Assembly: GCF_034092415.1 (NCBI RefSeq)
Contig: NZ_CP139304.1
Coordinates: 682,001 to 746,000, forward strand
Reading direction: 5' to 3'
Length of the DNA stretch: 64,000 nt
From: Prochlorococcus sp. MIT 1341
GTDB lineage: Bacteria > Cyanobacteriota > Cyanobacteriia > PCC-6307 > Cyanobiaceae
Part shown: positions 26,480-35,944 of the stretch, piece by piece
Layout: every line of letters begins with the position of its first letter
Position numbering within the stretch: the stretch's first letter is position 1
Position numbers and translations under genes: made by a program
The notes under the pieces: generated by a model
Told to the model about the DNA's origin: nothing
Databases searched by the model: none
What the model saw: only the letters and a program-made list of their open reading frames with translations

Positions 26480-27256
26480 TCATTTACTTTCGAGAGGCCT
26501 TATATTTAGGGATCTCATTATTAATTCTGCCTTGATTTGTTCTATAGAAAGTACACCATCATGTAGTAAAGAAGCTAATAGCGCTGCTGATGCTGAACCT
26601 TGAGTTAAAACATCAAAGATATCCCCTATAGAGCCTGCACCCCCTGAGGCTATTACTGGTATGGGAACTTGCTCAGAAATAATTCTATTGAGCTCAAGGT
26701 CATATCCACTTTGGGTACCATCTCCATCCATAGAAGTCAAAAGAATTTCTCCAGCACCCAAAGCTGCAACTTTCTTAGCCCAGTTGACAACATCTAAACC
26801 TGTGCTCTCTCGCCCTCCCTTTACATATACTTCCCAACTTAAAGAATCAGGCTCCCTCCGCCTAGCGTCAATAGCTACAACTATGCATTGCGAACCAAAC
26901 CGTTCGGCACCTTCTGAAATCAATTCTGGGTTTTTAACAGCTGAAGAGTTAAGGCTAATTTTATCTGCTCCAGCTCTAAGCAATTGTGTTATTCCTTCCA
27001 AAGAACTAATCCCTCCACCAACAGTAAAAGGAATAGTTACTGCCTCTGCAGTTCGTCGCACCAGTTCTACAAGTGTTGATCTACCTTCATGACTGGCTGC
27101 AATATCAAGAAAAACTAATTCATCAGCTCCTGCAGAGCTATATCGACAAGCCAATTCAACAGGGTCCCCTGCATCACGTAGCCCTACAAAATTCACTCCC
27201 TTGACCACACGCCCATTGGCAACATCTAGGCAAGGAATCAAACGAAGAGCGACCAT
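26480..27256 (-). CDS. hisF: Imidazole glycerol phosphate synthase subunit HisF
   Basis: 258 residues, a standard HisF cyclase. It starts [20 protein letters not shown] with catalytic Asp11. The second catalytic Asp is in [12 protein letters not shown] near residue 130. [12 protein letters not shown] and [14 protein letters not shown] bind the phosphates of the substrate PRFAR at the two ends of the barrel. It works with the glutaminase HisH, which is not adjacent. It is divergent from the PetP-like gene. Confidence 0.97.
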   Translation of the reverse strand: MVALRLIPCLDVANGRVVKGVNFVGLRDAGDPVELACRYSSAGADELVFLDIAASHEGRSTLVELVRRTAEAVTIPFTVGGGISSLEGITQLLRAGADKISLNSSAVKNPELISEGAERFGSQCIVVAIDARRREPDSLSWEVYVKGGRESTGLDVVNWAKKVAALGAGEILLTSMDGDGTQSGYDLELNRIISEQVPIPVIASGGAGSIGDIFDVLTQGSASAALLASLLHDGVLSIEQIKAELIMRSLNIRPLESK

Positions 27257-27311
27257 GGATTTAAAGAGCAGCTGTTAAGGTTGCGCCAGTTATATATAAG
27301 CCTTGCAGACC

Positions 27312-27533
27312 ATGTCCCAGGCTGCCACTAATTTGCGAGTCGGATCTAAGGTCCGAGTAAATCTTGATAGCGTCAAGGAACGCATCCCAGGAAATCTGGT
27401 AGAGCTTCTCAAAAAAGACCCCCGCGGCACTCTTGTCGACTTCAAAATGACTGATGGGATGGGGATCGGCGTTGTTCTTGAATTCAGTGATGGCTCTATC
27501 AGCTGGTTCTTTGAAAACGAAATCACTAACTAA
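27312..27533 (+). CDS. petP: DUF2862 / PetP-like cytochrome b6f-associated protein
   Basis: 73 residues from the ATG at 27312 (a further ATG-like start lies nine bases upstream). The sequence LRVGSKVRVNLDSVKERIP, RGTLVDFKMTDGMGIGVVLE and SISWFFENEI shows a small SH3-like barrel typical of DUF2862. In Synechocystis the DUF2862 protein Ssr2998 (PetP) associates with cytochrome b6f and affects electron flow; the assignment here follows from family membership. It precedes chlG by 12 bases and is probably co-transcribed with it. Confidence 0.75.
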   Translation: MSQAATNLRVGSKVRVNLDSVKERIPGNLVELLKKDPRGTLVDFKMTDGMGIGVVLEFSDGSISWFFENEITN

Positions 27534-27545
27534 CGAGGTTAAAAA

Positions 27546-28499
27546 GTGAGTGACGCCAGACAGCTTCTCGGTATCAAGGGCGCCTCAGGAACAACCAACA
27601 TATGGAAGTTGCGCCTGCAGTTGATGAAACCAGTTACCTGGATACCACTCCTTTGGGGGGTTATCTGTGGGGCTGCTGCCAGCGGTAATTACCATTGGCA
27701 AATAAGTAATGTAATTGCCTCTTTAGCATGCATGCTGATGAGTGGGCCCTTCCTGGCTGGTTATACCCAGACGATCAATGACTATTACGACAGAGAAATC
27801 GATGCAATTAATGAACCTTATAGACCAATCCCATCAGGTGCAATATCTCTTATTCAAGTAAAGATTCAAATTTGGGTACTGCTTCTCGCTGGACTAGGTG
27901 TTGCTTATGGTCTTGATGCTTGGGCTGGCCATACCACCCCATCAGTCTTACTTCTTGCTTTAGGTGGCTCTTTAGTGAGCTTTATATATTCAGCCCCCCC
28001 TCTAAAGCTCAAGCAAAATGGTTGGATAGGCAACTACGCCCTAGGGGCTAGCTATATTGCCCTGCCGTGGTGGGCAGGGCAAGCATTATTTGGCAACCTT
28101 ACATGGACAACAGCTCTTCTAACTCTTGCCTATAGCCTCGCCGGCCTTGGTATAGCAGTAATCAATGACTTTAAAAGTGTTGAAGGGGACAAAGAGTTAG
28201 GTCTTCAATCTTTGCCAGTTGTTTTTGGCATAAAGAAGGCTAGTTGGATTAGTGCCGGCATGATAGATATTTTTCAACTGGTCATGGTTGCCGTACTTAT
28301 ACTAATAGGACAAAAGTTTGCATCAGTATTACTAATTTTACTGATTATTCCACAAATGACTTTTCAAGATATTTGGCTTCTTAGAGATCCTTTAAAATAC
28401 GATGTCAAGTATCAAGCTAGTGCACAACCTTTTCTAATACTTGGAATGTTGGTTACTGCAATTGCAATTGGGCATAGTCCTCTTATACAGGCCTTGTGA
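27546..28499 (+). CDS. chlG: Chlorophyll synthase (geranylgeranyl/phytyl transferase)
   Basis: 317 residues with eight or nine hydrophobic helices. The prenyltransferase aspartate motif is NDYYDREIDAINEPYRPIPSG near residues 79-98, and the second is VINDFKSVEGDKELG near residues 202-216; both bind prenyl diphosphate through Mg2+. It esterifies chlorophyllide with phytol or geranylgeraniol in the membrane. The GTG start is at 27546, preceded by a weak GAGG. Its stop overlaps the GTG start of the downstream PBP gene by four bases, so the two are coupled. Confidence 0.95.
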   Translation: MSDARQLLGIKGASGTTNIWKLRLQLMKPVTWIPLLWGVICGAAASGNYHWQISNVIASLACMLMSGPFLAGYTQTINDYYDREIDAINEPYRPIPSGAISLIQVKIQIWVLLLAGLGVAYGLDAWAGHTTPSVLLLALGGSLVSFIYSAPPLKLKQNGWIGNYALGASYIALPWWAGQALFGNLTWTTALLTLAYSLAGLGIAVINDFKSVEGDKELGLQSLPVVFGIKKASWISAGMIDIFQLVMVAVLILIGQKFASVLLILLIIPQMTFQDIWLLRDPLKYDVKYQASAQPFLILGMLVTAIAIGHSPLIQAL

Positions 28500-30391
28500 T
28501 AAAGAAAAACAGGCGAAATTTGCTTGTTTTAATAGGGACATCACTATCTATAGGTTGTATTTTTTCTGTTCTAGAAAATCTTGCAAGTGGTGCAATGGAT
28601 TCGATATTGCCGGAGGTAAAAGGCTTAGGTGAGATAAGAAGACCAGGAACAATTACACTACTTTCTAGCAATGGAAAAATAATACAAAAACAAGGTCCCG
28701 TAACTCGCGAAAGGATAGGGGATCAGACAATTCCGATTATATTAAAAAAAGCCTTTATAGCTTCAGAAGACAGAAGATTTTATAAGCATAATGGAGTAGA
28801 TGTCTGGGGTATATCAAGAGCCTTAATTAAAAATCTAATCAAAGGATCTGTCCAAGAAGGGGGAAGTACAATAACTCAACAACTTGCCAGAACTATTTTT
28901 CTTAGTCAAGACAGAACGCTTGCAAGAAAGGTAAAAGAAGCAGCTCTTGCTTATAAAATAGAACGTCAACTTAGCAAGGATAAGATCCTTGAACAGTATC
29001 TAGATAATGTCTATCTTGGATCAGGTGCATATGGCGTTGCTGACGCAGCTTGGATTTATTTTTCAAAAAAACCTGAAGTACTGTCACTATCCGAAGCAGC
29101 TCTAATAGCAGGGCTACCACCCGCCCCATCACTATATTCACCACTAGTCAACCCAAGAAAAGCACTAAAACGACGGTCTATTGTTCTAAATAGAATGCAA
29201 ATGGCAGGGTTTATTGATCCATTAGAGGCAAAAACTGCAAACCAAGAGCCCCTTAATTTAAAACCAGCAGTACCAAAATATTACAACAGTGCTGCGCCAT
29301 TTTTCACCAGTTGGGTTGAGAAAGAAATCCCAAAAGTCTTAACCAAGGAGCAAATAGAACTAGGAGGGTTAAAGATAGTAACTAGTTTAAACTTAGATTG
29401 GCAAAAGGAAGCAGAAAAAGCAATACGAAATTATAGTCCTGGAGAAACTGAAGGTTCTCTTGTGTCTATTGAACCGAATACTGGATTAATTAAAGTAATG
29501 GTTGGTGGTAAAAATTTTAGAGATACACAATTCAATAGAGCAACACAAGCGCTGCGCTCACCAGGGTCAACATTCAAGCTTTTTCCATATCTAGCTGCTT
29601 TGAGGTATGGCCTAATACCAGAAGACAAAATAATTGACACACCTATTTGCTGGTATGGATATTGCCCCAAAAATTTTAACAACAAATACATGGGAGAAGT
29701 TACTCTTTCCGAATCATTAAAACACTCACTTAACACTGTTTCTGTACAGCTATTAGCCAAGGTTGGTTTTAAAAATGTAATTGATATTGCCAACAAATTA
29801 GGAATAGGAAATAAGAGAAAGTTAGGAAGATATTACCCTCTAGCGATTGGGGCATATGAGCAAACCCTACTTGAAATGACCTCAGCATATGCGGCCATAA
29901 CAAATAGAGGTATATTCATAAAGCCAATGGCATTTCAGGAAATAAGAGGGCCAAATAACAATATTTTATGGAGTCTTAAAAAACACGGAAATAAAGGAAA
30001 TCGTGCTGTATCTCAAGACATTGCTGATACGATGAATTGGATGTTGCAAGAAGTAGTACGTAGCGGAACTGGTATCGCAGCAACTCTAAAAAATAGGCCT
30101 GTTGCTGGAAAAACCGGAACATCGGAAGGAGGCAGAGATTTATGGTTTATAGGTTCAATTCCCCAACTTACAACTGGAGTTTGGTTTGGACATGATGACA
30201 ATCGAGAAACAAAAAGTGGCAGCGGAGAGGCTGCATGGGTATGGAAAAAATTCATGTCAGAAATCGAATCCAACTTGCAAATAATTAACTTTCCCAGAAA
30301 ACCATCAAAGTATATTAATAGAGCCCCAAAAAGTGGAATATTAATCACACCAAGCAAAGGCCCAAAACCAAGTCTTGGTAATAGAAATTAG
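28496..30391 (+). CDS. Class A penicillin-binding protein (PBP1A type)
   Basis: 631 residues with one N-terminal membrane segment. The glycosyltransferase GT51 domain (about 75-250) carries the catalytic Glu motif ASEDRRFYKHNGVD, then EGGSTITQQLARTIFLSQ and RKVKEAALAYKIE. The transpeptidase domain has SPGSTFK (active-site Ser), SLNT and KTGTSEGGRD. It polymerises and cross-links peptidoglycan on the outside of the inner membrane. Start GTG overlaps the chlG stop (GTGA). Length is short for PBP1A because the C-terminal extension is minimal. Confidence 0.95.
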   Translation: MIKKNRRNLLVLIGTSLSIGCIFSVLENLASGAMDSILPEVKGLGEIRRPGTITLLSSNGKIIQKQGPVTRERIGDQTIPIILKKAFIASEDRRFYKHNGVDVWGISRALIKNLIKGSVQEGGSTITQQLARTIFLSQDRTLARKVKEAALAYKIERQLSKDKILEQYLDNVYLGSGAYGVADAAWIYFSKKPEVLSLSEAALIAGLPPAPSLYSPLVNPRKALKRRSIVLNRMQMAGFIDPLEAKTANQEPLNLKPAVPKYYNSAAPFFTSWVEKEIPKVLTKEQIELGGLKIVTSLNLDWQKEAEKAIRNYSPGETEGSLVSIEPNTGLIKVMVGGKNFRDTQFNRATQALRSPGSTFKLFPYLAALRYGLIPEDKIIDTPICWYGYCPKNFNNKYMGEVTLSESLKHSLNTVSVQLLAKVGFKNVIDIANKLGIGNKRKLGRYYPLAIGAYEQTLLEMTSAYAAITNRGIFIKPMAFQEIRGPNNNILWSLKKHGNKGNRAVSQDIADTMNWMLQEVVRSGTGIAATLKNRPVAGKTGTSEGGRDLWFIGSIPQLTTGVWFGHDDNRETKSGSGEAAWVWKKFMSEIESNLQIINFPRKPSKYINRAPKSGILITPSKGPKPSLGNRN

Positions 30392-30462
30392 CATAAAAGA
30401 ACGATTTACTGGAAAGGCTCTTTATACTTTTTACCAGTAAGTTTTTAAAGTCAAAAATGCCT

Positions 30463-31824
30463 TTATAAGCTCCTCTCGATTACTGCGGCATAAAAGCCAT
30501 CACCATTCTGGTTTAATTGAGGAACTTTCTGCTCTTGATAAACAAGGTTTATATCTGGATGCAACTTAATAAACCTTTCTATCTGATTAGTGTTCTCATC
30601 TGGATTTATTGTGCAGGTTGCATAAACAAGTCTTCCTCCTGGAGCCAAAAGAGGTAACAATCCTTCGAGTATCTGATATTGAAGTAACACAAGTTCTTCT
30701 ATCTTCTTAAGCGACATCCTCCATCGAGCATCAGGGTTTCTAGAAAGAGTGCCTAATCCTGAACAGGGTGCATCAACAAGAATCTTTTCAAAGTTTTTTA
30801 TCCAAGAAGGCTTCAATTTAGTGAGGATTCTTGCATCTGCACTCAAAACATTTAGACAAGTAATTCCTAGGCGTTCAGCATTGTCCACTAATCGATCTAA
30901 ACGATTTCGGGAACGATCTATAGCCCATATTTCTCCTCGATTACCCATTAATTCGGCAAGATGAGTTGCCTTGCCACCAGGCGCAGCGCATGCATCTAAA
31001 ACCCTCTCAAAAGGCTTGGGCTCCAAGAGAGGTGCAACCCATTGAGCAGCCCTATCTTGTACTGTCCAAAACCCCTCACAGTAGCCCGGCCATAAACGAA
31101 TGTTCCCCGAACCTGATGCCACTTCCATCGCATCAGGATATCCATCTATAGGTGTAATTTTCAATCCATTTCTTTTGAACGCAACCATTAATTCCTTAGA
31201 GTTTTCGACTAATAAGCGATTAAGCCTTAAATCAATCGGAGAAACCTGATTAAAAGACCCAGCGACCTTCTCAGCCAATGTCACATCGTGCCAAATTAAT
31301 AATTTTTCTGCCATCCAGAGTGGCAAGGATTGCTCTTGAGCTAGCAACTTCGAAGGAGAATCTGGAATAGGCAAGCTTCCCCCACACGAAACTTTCCTCT
31401 GCGCTGATCTCAAAACACCATTAACTACAGGTGCTAACTTTGCAAAATTAGACGCCTTTGCTAGCTCAACAGAAGTATTTACAGCTGCAGAGACAGGTAT
31501 CTTTTGCATTTTAAATATCTGATAAAGGCCTAAATGCAGAAGCCAACGAAGAGGAGGGGGCTGCTTTAATGCAGGAACTTTTCCAAGTTGATCAAGCCAA
31601 CAATCAAGGAAATATCTATATCTTATTGCTCCAAAAGAGATCTCCTTAACCAAACTACGGTCTACATCCTTTAACTTTTTCTCCCCCAAAACACGCTCAA
31701 GGGCTATTTCCGCAAATGCCCCTGCAGCTACTGACATAAGAACATCCCATGCGAGCTTCCGAGGCATAAGACCTGCCTTTTTCAAATCCAAAGAGTTAGA
31801 AAAGTCAGGGCCTTCGAGCTGCAT
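30463..31824 (-). CDS. rsmB: 16S rRNA (cytosine967-C5)-methyltransferase
   Basis: 453 residues from the ATG at 31824; a TTG at 31842 is possible but would overlap the preceding gene's stop. The first 150 residues are a NusB-like RNA-binding domain. The SAM site is DACAAPGGKATHLAEL, and the two catalytic Cys motifs are LVDAPCSGLGTLSRNPDARW and YATCTINPDEN. This is the full RsmB/Sun architecture. It methylates C967 of 16S rRNA. It follows the broken MGMT-like gene on the same strand. Confidence 0.93.
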   Translation of the reverse strand: MQLEGPDFSNSLDLKKAGLMPRKLAWDVLMSVAAGAFAEIALERVLGEKKLKDVDRSLVKEISFGAIRYRYFLDCWLDQLGKVPALKQPPPLRWLLHLGLYQIFKMQKIPVSAAVNTSVELAKASNFAKLAPVVNGVLRSAQRKVSCGGSLPIPDSPSKLLAQEQSLPLWMAEKLLIWHDVTLAEKVAGSFNQVSPIDLRLNRLLVENSKELMVAFKRNGLKITPIDGYPDAMEVASGSGNIRLWPGYCEGFWTVQDRAAQWVAPLLEPKPFERVLDACAAPGGKATHLAELMGNRGEIWAIDRSRNRLDRLVDNAERLGITCLNVLSADARILTKLKPSWIKNFEKILVDAPCSGLGTLSRNPDARWRMSLKKIEELVLLQYQILEGLLPLLAPGGRLVYATCTINPDENTNQIERFIKLHPDINLVYQEQKVPQLNQNGDGFYAAVIERSL

Positions 31825-31838
31825 TAGAGAAAGCAAAA

Positions 31839-32175
31839 TCAACTAGTTATTTGAAATGAATCCTTAAAATCCGTCTTATCACAGAGAAATTCTCTTAGCG
31901 GCAAATGTCCTGAAGCATCAACTGGAATACCCTCTTCAATTAAAAGCTGATGCTGCATCCAATCCGAGCCCTGCCTACCAACCCTCATAGAAATGCTTCC
32001 CCTAGCATTGACCACTCTATGCCAAGGGAGCTTACAGGGAAGTGATAGACGAGCTACCGACTTGCCTGACCGAACCATATGCACCAATTAACTCTGCTAT
32101 TTGGGAAGATGTAGCTACTTTCCCATAAGGAATTCTCCTCAAAGCATTCCTTACTCTTAAGTCAAAAGAATTCAT
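31839..32175 (-). pseudogene. MGMT/ATL-like DNA alkyl-lesion-binding protein, frameshifted
   Basis: From the ATG at 32173-32175 the minus strand reads MNSFDLRVRNALRRIPYGKV and continues ATSSQIAELIGAYGSVRQVG, typical of the alkyltransferase-like winged-helix domain. It then hits a stop at 32032-32034. Shifting frame by one base just after RQVG (about 32053) gives ARLSLPCKLPWHRVVNARG, the family's PWHRVVN motif, continuing to the stop at 31839-31841. The Cys of the active PCHR site of true MGMTs is replaced by Trp, as in ATL proteins. One frameshift separates two well-conserved halves. Confidence 0.8.
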
Positions 32176-32181
32176 CTGGTT

Positions 32182-32871
32182 ATGCCTCTGTTGCCAAGAC
32201 GATTTAAACGACTGAAAGCAGTTTTAGATTGTCGAATAGAAAACCTGACAGTTTTGCTTGAGGAAGTAGAAAAACCTCACAATCTTTCTGCAATTCTACG
32301 CAGTTGCGATGCAGTAGGAGCTCTGGAGGCTCACCTTATAAGCAAAGAGAGCAAAACACCCACATTCAACAGCACTGCACAAGGAAGTCAAAAATGGGTC
32401 AAGCTAAACAATCACAAGAGCATTGAAATTGCCATTTCAACTCTGAAAAGTAGAGGATTTAGATTATATGGAACAAATTTATCGCGAGAATCACGAGACT
32501 ATAGAGAATGTAATTTCTGTGGCCCTACTGCCTTTGTACTTGGAGCAGAAAAATGGGGGTTAAGCGATCAAGCTTGCTCATTAGTTGATGAATCAATACA
32601 TATTCCAATGAGTGGTATGGTTCAATCACTAAACGTATCAGTTGCAACAGCAATATTACTTTTTGAAGCAGTGAGGCAAAGAAGCCTGGCAGGAATAATT
32701 CCACAAAATGGAGAAGGTATTTCTGAGCAGATTTACAATAAACGTCTTTTTGAATGGGCATATCCAGAAGTTGCAAGTTGGTGTATTACTAATAAAAAGC
32801 CTTATCCATCCCTAAAGGAAAATGGTGAAATAGTTGAGGATCTTCCAAGAACCTTTAAGATGCGTTATTAA
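32182..32871 (+). CDS. trmH: tRNA (guanosine-2'-O)-methyltransferase, SpoU/TrmH family
   Basis: 229 residues. SPOUT motifs are in order: EKPHNLSAILRSCDAVGA (motif 1, residues about 31-48), FVLGAEKWGLSDQAC (motif 2) and IPMSGMVQSLNVSVATAILL (motif 3), which together form the trefoil-knot SAM site. The Arg of ILRSCD is catalytic. TrmH methylates G18 in the tRNA D-loop. The start codon lies only six bases from the start codon of the divergent broken MGMT-like gene, so its promoter must lie inside that gene. Confidence 0.93.
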   Translation: MPLLPRRFKRLKAVLDCRIENLTVLLEEVEKPHNLSAILRSCDAVGALEAHLISKESKTPTFNSTAQGSQKWVKLNNHKSIEIAISTLKSRGFRLYGTNLSRESRDYRECNFCGPTAFVLGAEKWGLSDQACSLVDESIHIPMSGMVQSLNVSVATAILLFEAVRQRSLAGIIPQNGEGISEQIYNKRLFEWAYPEVASWCITNKKPYPSLKENGEIVEDLPRTFKMRY

Positions 32872-32916
32872 ATAAATAACTAAAGTGATAATTTTAAAGG
32901 AGAACTCTTTTCTTTA

Positions 32917-33801
32917 CTACTTTACCAATTCTTTGTGATTATCACTAATCCAGGCTTCTAAACCCTCGCCAATAAAAGAAAGCCCAAGAACAAGTATAAA
33001 CATGGCAAACCCTGGGTAGAGAGCAGTCCACCATATGCCTGTAGGAACAGCAGAAAGTGCCATATGCAAATCATTCCCCCATTCAGGCACTGACTCTGGG
33101 AGTCCTAGTCCTAAAAAGCCAAGTCCACCTAAAACCAAAACTGCATCAGCTGCATTTAAAGATAAAAGCACAGGAACTGAAGCGATCACATTTCTAAATA
33201 AGTATTTTCTCATTATCCATATTGGGCCAGCGCCAAGAGTGCGTGCAGCATCGATATACATTTCAGATTTTACCTGCGCGGTCTGATTGCGAACAACACG
33301 AAAATATTGTGGAATATAGACCACGCACAATGCAGAGGCGGCATTCGGAATTCCTCTGCCAAATAGAAAGGCAAGTACAACAGAAAGAAGAAGGATTGGT
33401 AAAGTATAGATAGTATCCATTAAAAGTACTAAGACTCTGTCAAATGCCCCCCCTAAATAACCACTAAGAATTCCAAAAGGAATACCAATCAAAACGGCCA
33501 GAGACACTGCTAAGAAAACAACTTGCAAAGCCACTCCGCTTCCTTCTAAAGTCCTAACGCATACATCACGACCCAGGCGATCTGTTCCACACCAATGCTC
33601 TAAAGAAGGTGGCGAATATATTGGGTTTTCTAACCCTGTATTTGCATCAGGCAAAAACCCACTCGAAATCAATAAAGGCACTATTAATGCAGCAATCAAG
33701 TGTAAAAGGACTATTAAAACCCCAAATCTTGCCATCCGATATGACAAAAGATTAGACCTATGTTGCCTACGAAAAGAGGATATCTTCAAAAGGTCCAGCA
33801 A
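32917..33801 (-). CDS. ABC transporter permease, DppC-like (peptide/nickel class)
   Basis: 294 residues with about six membrane helices. The N-terminal region ends in SPPSLEHWCGTDRLGRDV, the signature of DppC/OppC/NikC permeases (HxxGTDxxGRD). The EAA-loop that contacts the ATPase reads DAARTLGAGPIWIMRKY. It imports a short peptide or similar solute across the inner membrane. The partner permease, ATPase and binding protein are not adjacent, which is unusual for an operon but common for scattered picocyanobacterial transporters. Substrate cannot be inferred. Confidence 0.9.
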   Translation of the reverse strand: MLDLLKISSFRRQHRSNLLSYRMARFGVLIVLLHLIAALIVPLLISSGFLPDANTGLENPIYSPPSLEHWCGTDRLGRDVCVRTLEGSGVALQVVFLAVSLAVLIGIPFGILSGYLGGAFDRVLVLLMDTIYTLPILLLSVVLAFLFGRGIPNAASALCVVYIPQYFRVVRNQTAQVKSEMYIDAARTLGAGPIWIMRKYLFRNVIASVPVLLSLNAADAVLVLGGLGFLGLGLPESVPEWGNDLHMALSAVPTGIWWTALYPGFAMFILVLGLSFIGEGLEAWISDNHKELVK

Positions 33802-33849
33802 AACACCCCCCTAGCATATATGCTTTTATACAGATACAAGAGGTCCTAA

Positions 33850-34086
33850 ATGCCAATCTCGAGAAATCAAAACATAAATAAAAAAGATTTAGGCCTCACA
33901 GTGGGGCATTTGGTTATCATAATTGGAAGTATATTCTTAATATTTATCTTATGGAACACTTTTAACAGTTCAAAGGAAAATGATCAAAGCTTCAGCCCAA
34001 CAGAAAAAACAATATTATTTTCAACTATAAGCAAGGTTACTTATAGTTTTTCTAACTTGTCTGATTTAGTTTTAAAACTGCCATAA
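33850..34086 (+). CDS. Small single-pass membrane hypothetical protein
   Basis: 78 residues with one membrane helix (about 17-35: [18 protein letters not shown]) after a basic N-terminus, then a polar Ser-rich tail. Its 3' end overlaps the convergent lepA end by 35 bases, so the tail may not be under selection for its own sake. No family recognised. It is kept because the helix and positive-inside charge pattern look genuine. Confidence 0.4.
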   Translation: MPISRNQNINKKDLGLTVGHLVIIIGSIFLIFILWNTFNSSKENDQSFSPTEKTILFSTISKVTYSFSNLSDLVLKLP

Positions 34087-35866
34087 ATGCTTCTTGAGGT
34101 ACTTCAACTTTACCCATTGCCTTCATACGCTTTTTCCCTTTTGCTTGCTTCTTCAATAGTTTTTTCTTCCTTGATATGTCTCCTCCATAACATTTAGCTA
34201 GAACATCTTTTCTCATGGCACTAATACTTTCACTAGCGATGATCCGACTACCAATTGAGGCCTGAAGAGGAATCTTAAATTGCTGCCTAGGAATTAAATC
34301 TTTGAGTTTCTCCACCAACCCTTTGCCAACTGAATAGGCTTTCTCCCTATGAACAATTGTTGTTAATGGATCAGCCTTCTCCGAATTTATCAGAACATCT
34401 AGACGCACTAAATCATTAGCCCTATAACCAATTAAATGATATTCCATGGAAGCATATCCTTTCGTTCTGCTTTTCATTTGATCAAAGAAGTCAGTAACAA
34501 CTTCAGCTAAAGGCAATTCATAAACCAATGTAACTCGATCAGTAGTAATATATTTCATGTCTATAAAGTCTCCTCTCCGTTCCTGACAAAGAGCCATTAA
34601 TGTTCCGTTGTAATCATTAGGTGCATATATCTCTAACCTCACATATGGTTCTTCTATTAACTCTCTCTTCTGCGGGTCTGGCAATGTAGCAGGGTTGTCT
34701 ACCATAATTACACTTTCATCAATCATTTTCACTTTATAAATAACTGATGGAGCCGTAACTATAAGGTCTAAATCATATTCTCTCTCTAAACGTTCTTGAA
34801 CGATTTCCATATGAAGAAGGCCTAAAAAACCACATCTAAAGCCAAAGCCCATTGCACTACTTGTTTCAGGTTCAAACTTCAAGGCAGCATCTGAAAGTTG
34901 CAACTTATCCAGAGCTTCTCGTAAATCAGGGTATTGATCTGCATCAGTCGGAAATAAACCACAAAAAACCATTGGCTTAGCCTCATTATAGCCGGGCAAT
35001 GGTTCCTTTGCAGGTGAGTTTAAAAGAGTAATGGTATCTCCAACTCGTGCATCTGAAACCGCCTTAATTGATGCAGCTAAATAACCTACTTCTCCTGCAT
35101 GTAGGTCTTCAACTTTACATTTTTCAGGAGACATAATACCAATCTCATCAAGCTCATAACTCTTATTGCTGGCCATTAAAAGAACCTTTTCTTTAGTATT
35201 AATACGACCACTAATAACTCGGAAATAAACAATTACCCCACGGTATGGATCATAATAAGAATCAAAAATGAGTGCCCGTGTCGGATCATCAATAGTATCT
35301 TGAGGTGGAGGTATCCGATCAACAACGGCCTGAAGAATCTCATCTACACCTAACCCTGTCTTCGCAGAACAACTAATTGCATTAGAAGTGTCAAGTCCAA
35401 TTATTGATTCAATTTCCTTTTTAATCTTTTCAGGATCAGAGCCTGGTAGATCAATCTTGTTGAGAACCGGAATGATTTCCAGATCATTTTCTAATGCTAA
35501 ATAAACATTGGCCAAAGTCTGTGCCTCAACGCCTTGACTTGCATCCACTACCAATAACGCCCCTTCACAAGCCTGTAGAGAACGGCTCACCTCATAGGAG
35601 AAATCAACATGACCAGGCGTGTCTATCAGATTTAAAACATATGCCTCACCATCTTTCGAGGTGTAATTCATCCTCGCAGCCTGCAGCTTGATAGTTATTC
35701 CCCTTTCTCTTTCAAGATCCATATTGTCAAGAAACTGCTCCTGCATATCACGACCTGCGACGGTACCGGTTTCCTGAAGCAATCTGTCGGCAAGAGTTGA
35801 TTTGCCATGATCAATGTGGGCAATTATGCAGAAATTTCTGAGGCTTGCAACAGGGACGTCGGTCAT
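34052..35866 (-). CDS. lepA: Elongation factor 4 (LepA)
   Basis: 604 residues, the normal length. GTPase motifs are [16 protein letters not shown] (G1), RERGITIK (G2), IDTPGHVDF (G3) and LNKIDLPGS (G4). The C-terminal LepA-specific domain includes [20 protein letters not shown] and ends with [19 protein letters not shown]. LepA acts on stalled or mis-translocated ribosomes. It is divergent from nothing nearby and is likely a single-gene unit. Confidence 0.97.
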   Translation of the reverse strand: MTDVPVASLRNFCIIAHIDHGKSTLADRLLQETGTVAGRDMQEQFLDNMDLERERGITIKLQAARMNYTSKDGEAYVLNLIDTPGHVDFSYEVSRSLQACEGALLVVDASQGVEAQTLANVYLALENDLEIIPVLNKIDLPGSDPEKIKKEIESIIGLDTSNAISCSAKTGLGVDEILQAVVDRIPPPQDTIDDPTRALIFDSYYDPYRGVIVYFRVISGRINTKEKVLLMASNKSYELDEIGIMSPEKCKVEDLHAGEVGYLAASIKAVSDARVGDTITLLNSPAKEPLPGYNEAKPMVFCGLFPTDADQYPDLREALDKLQLSDAALKFEPETSSAMGFGFRCGFLGLLHMEIVQERLEREYDLDLIVTAPSVIYKVKMIDESVIMVDNPATLPDPQKRELIEEPYVRLEIYAPNDYNGTLMALCQERRGDFIDMKYITTDRVTLVYELPLAEVVTDFFDQMKSRTKGYASMEYHLIGYRANDLVRLDVLINSEKADPLTTIVHREKAYSVGKGLVEKLKDLIPRQQFKIPLQASIGSRIIASESISAMRKDVLAKCYGGDISRKKKLLKKQAKGKKRMKAMGKVEVPQEAFMAVLKLNQTS

Positions 35867-35944
35867 TCGATAAACAATTACCGACTAAGCATATTCAATT
35901 GAACATACAATCCTAATAAGCACTAGTCATAAAGACATGATGCA

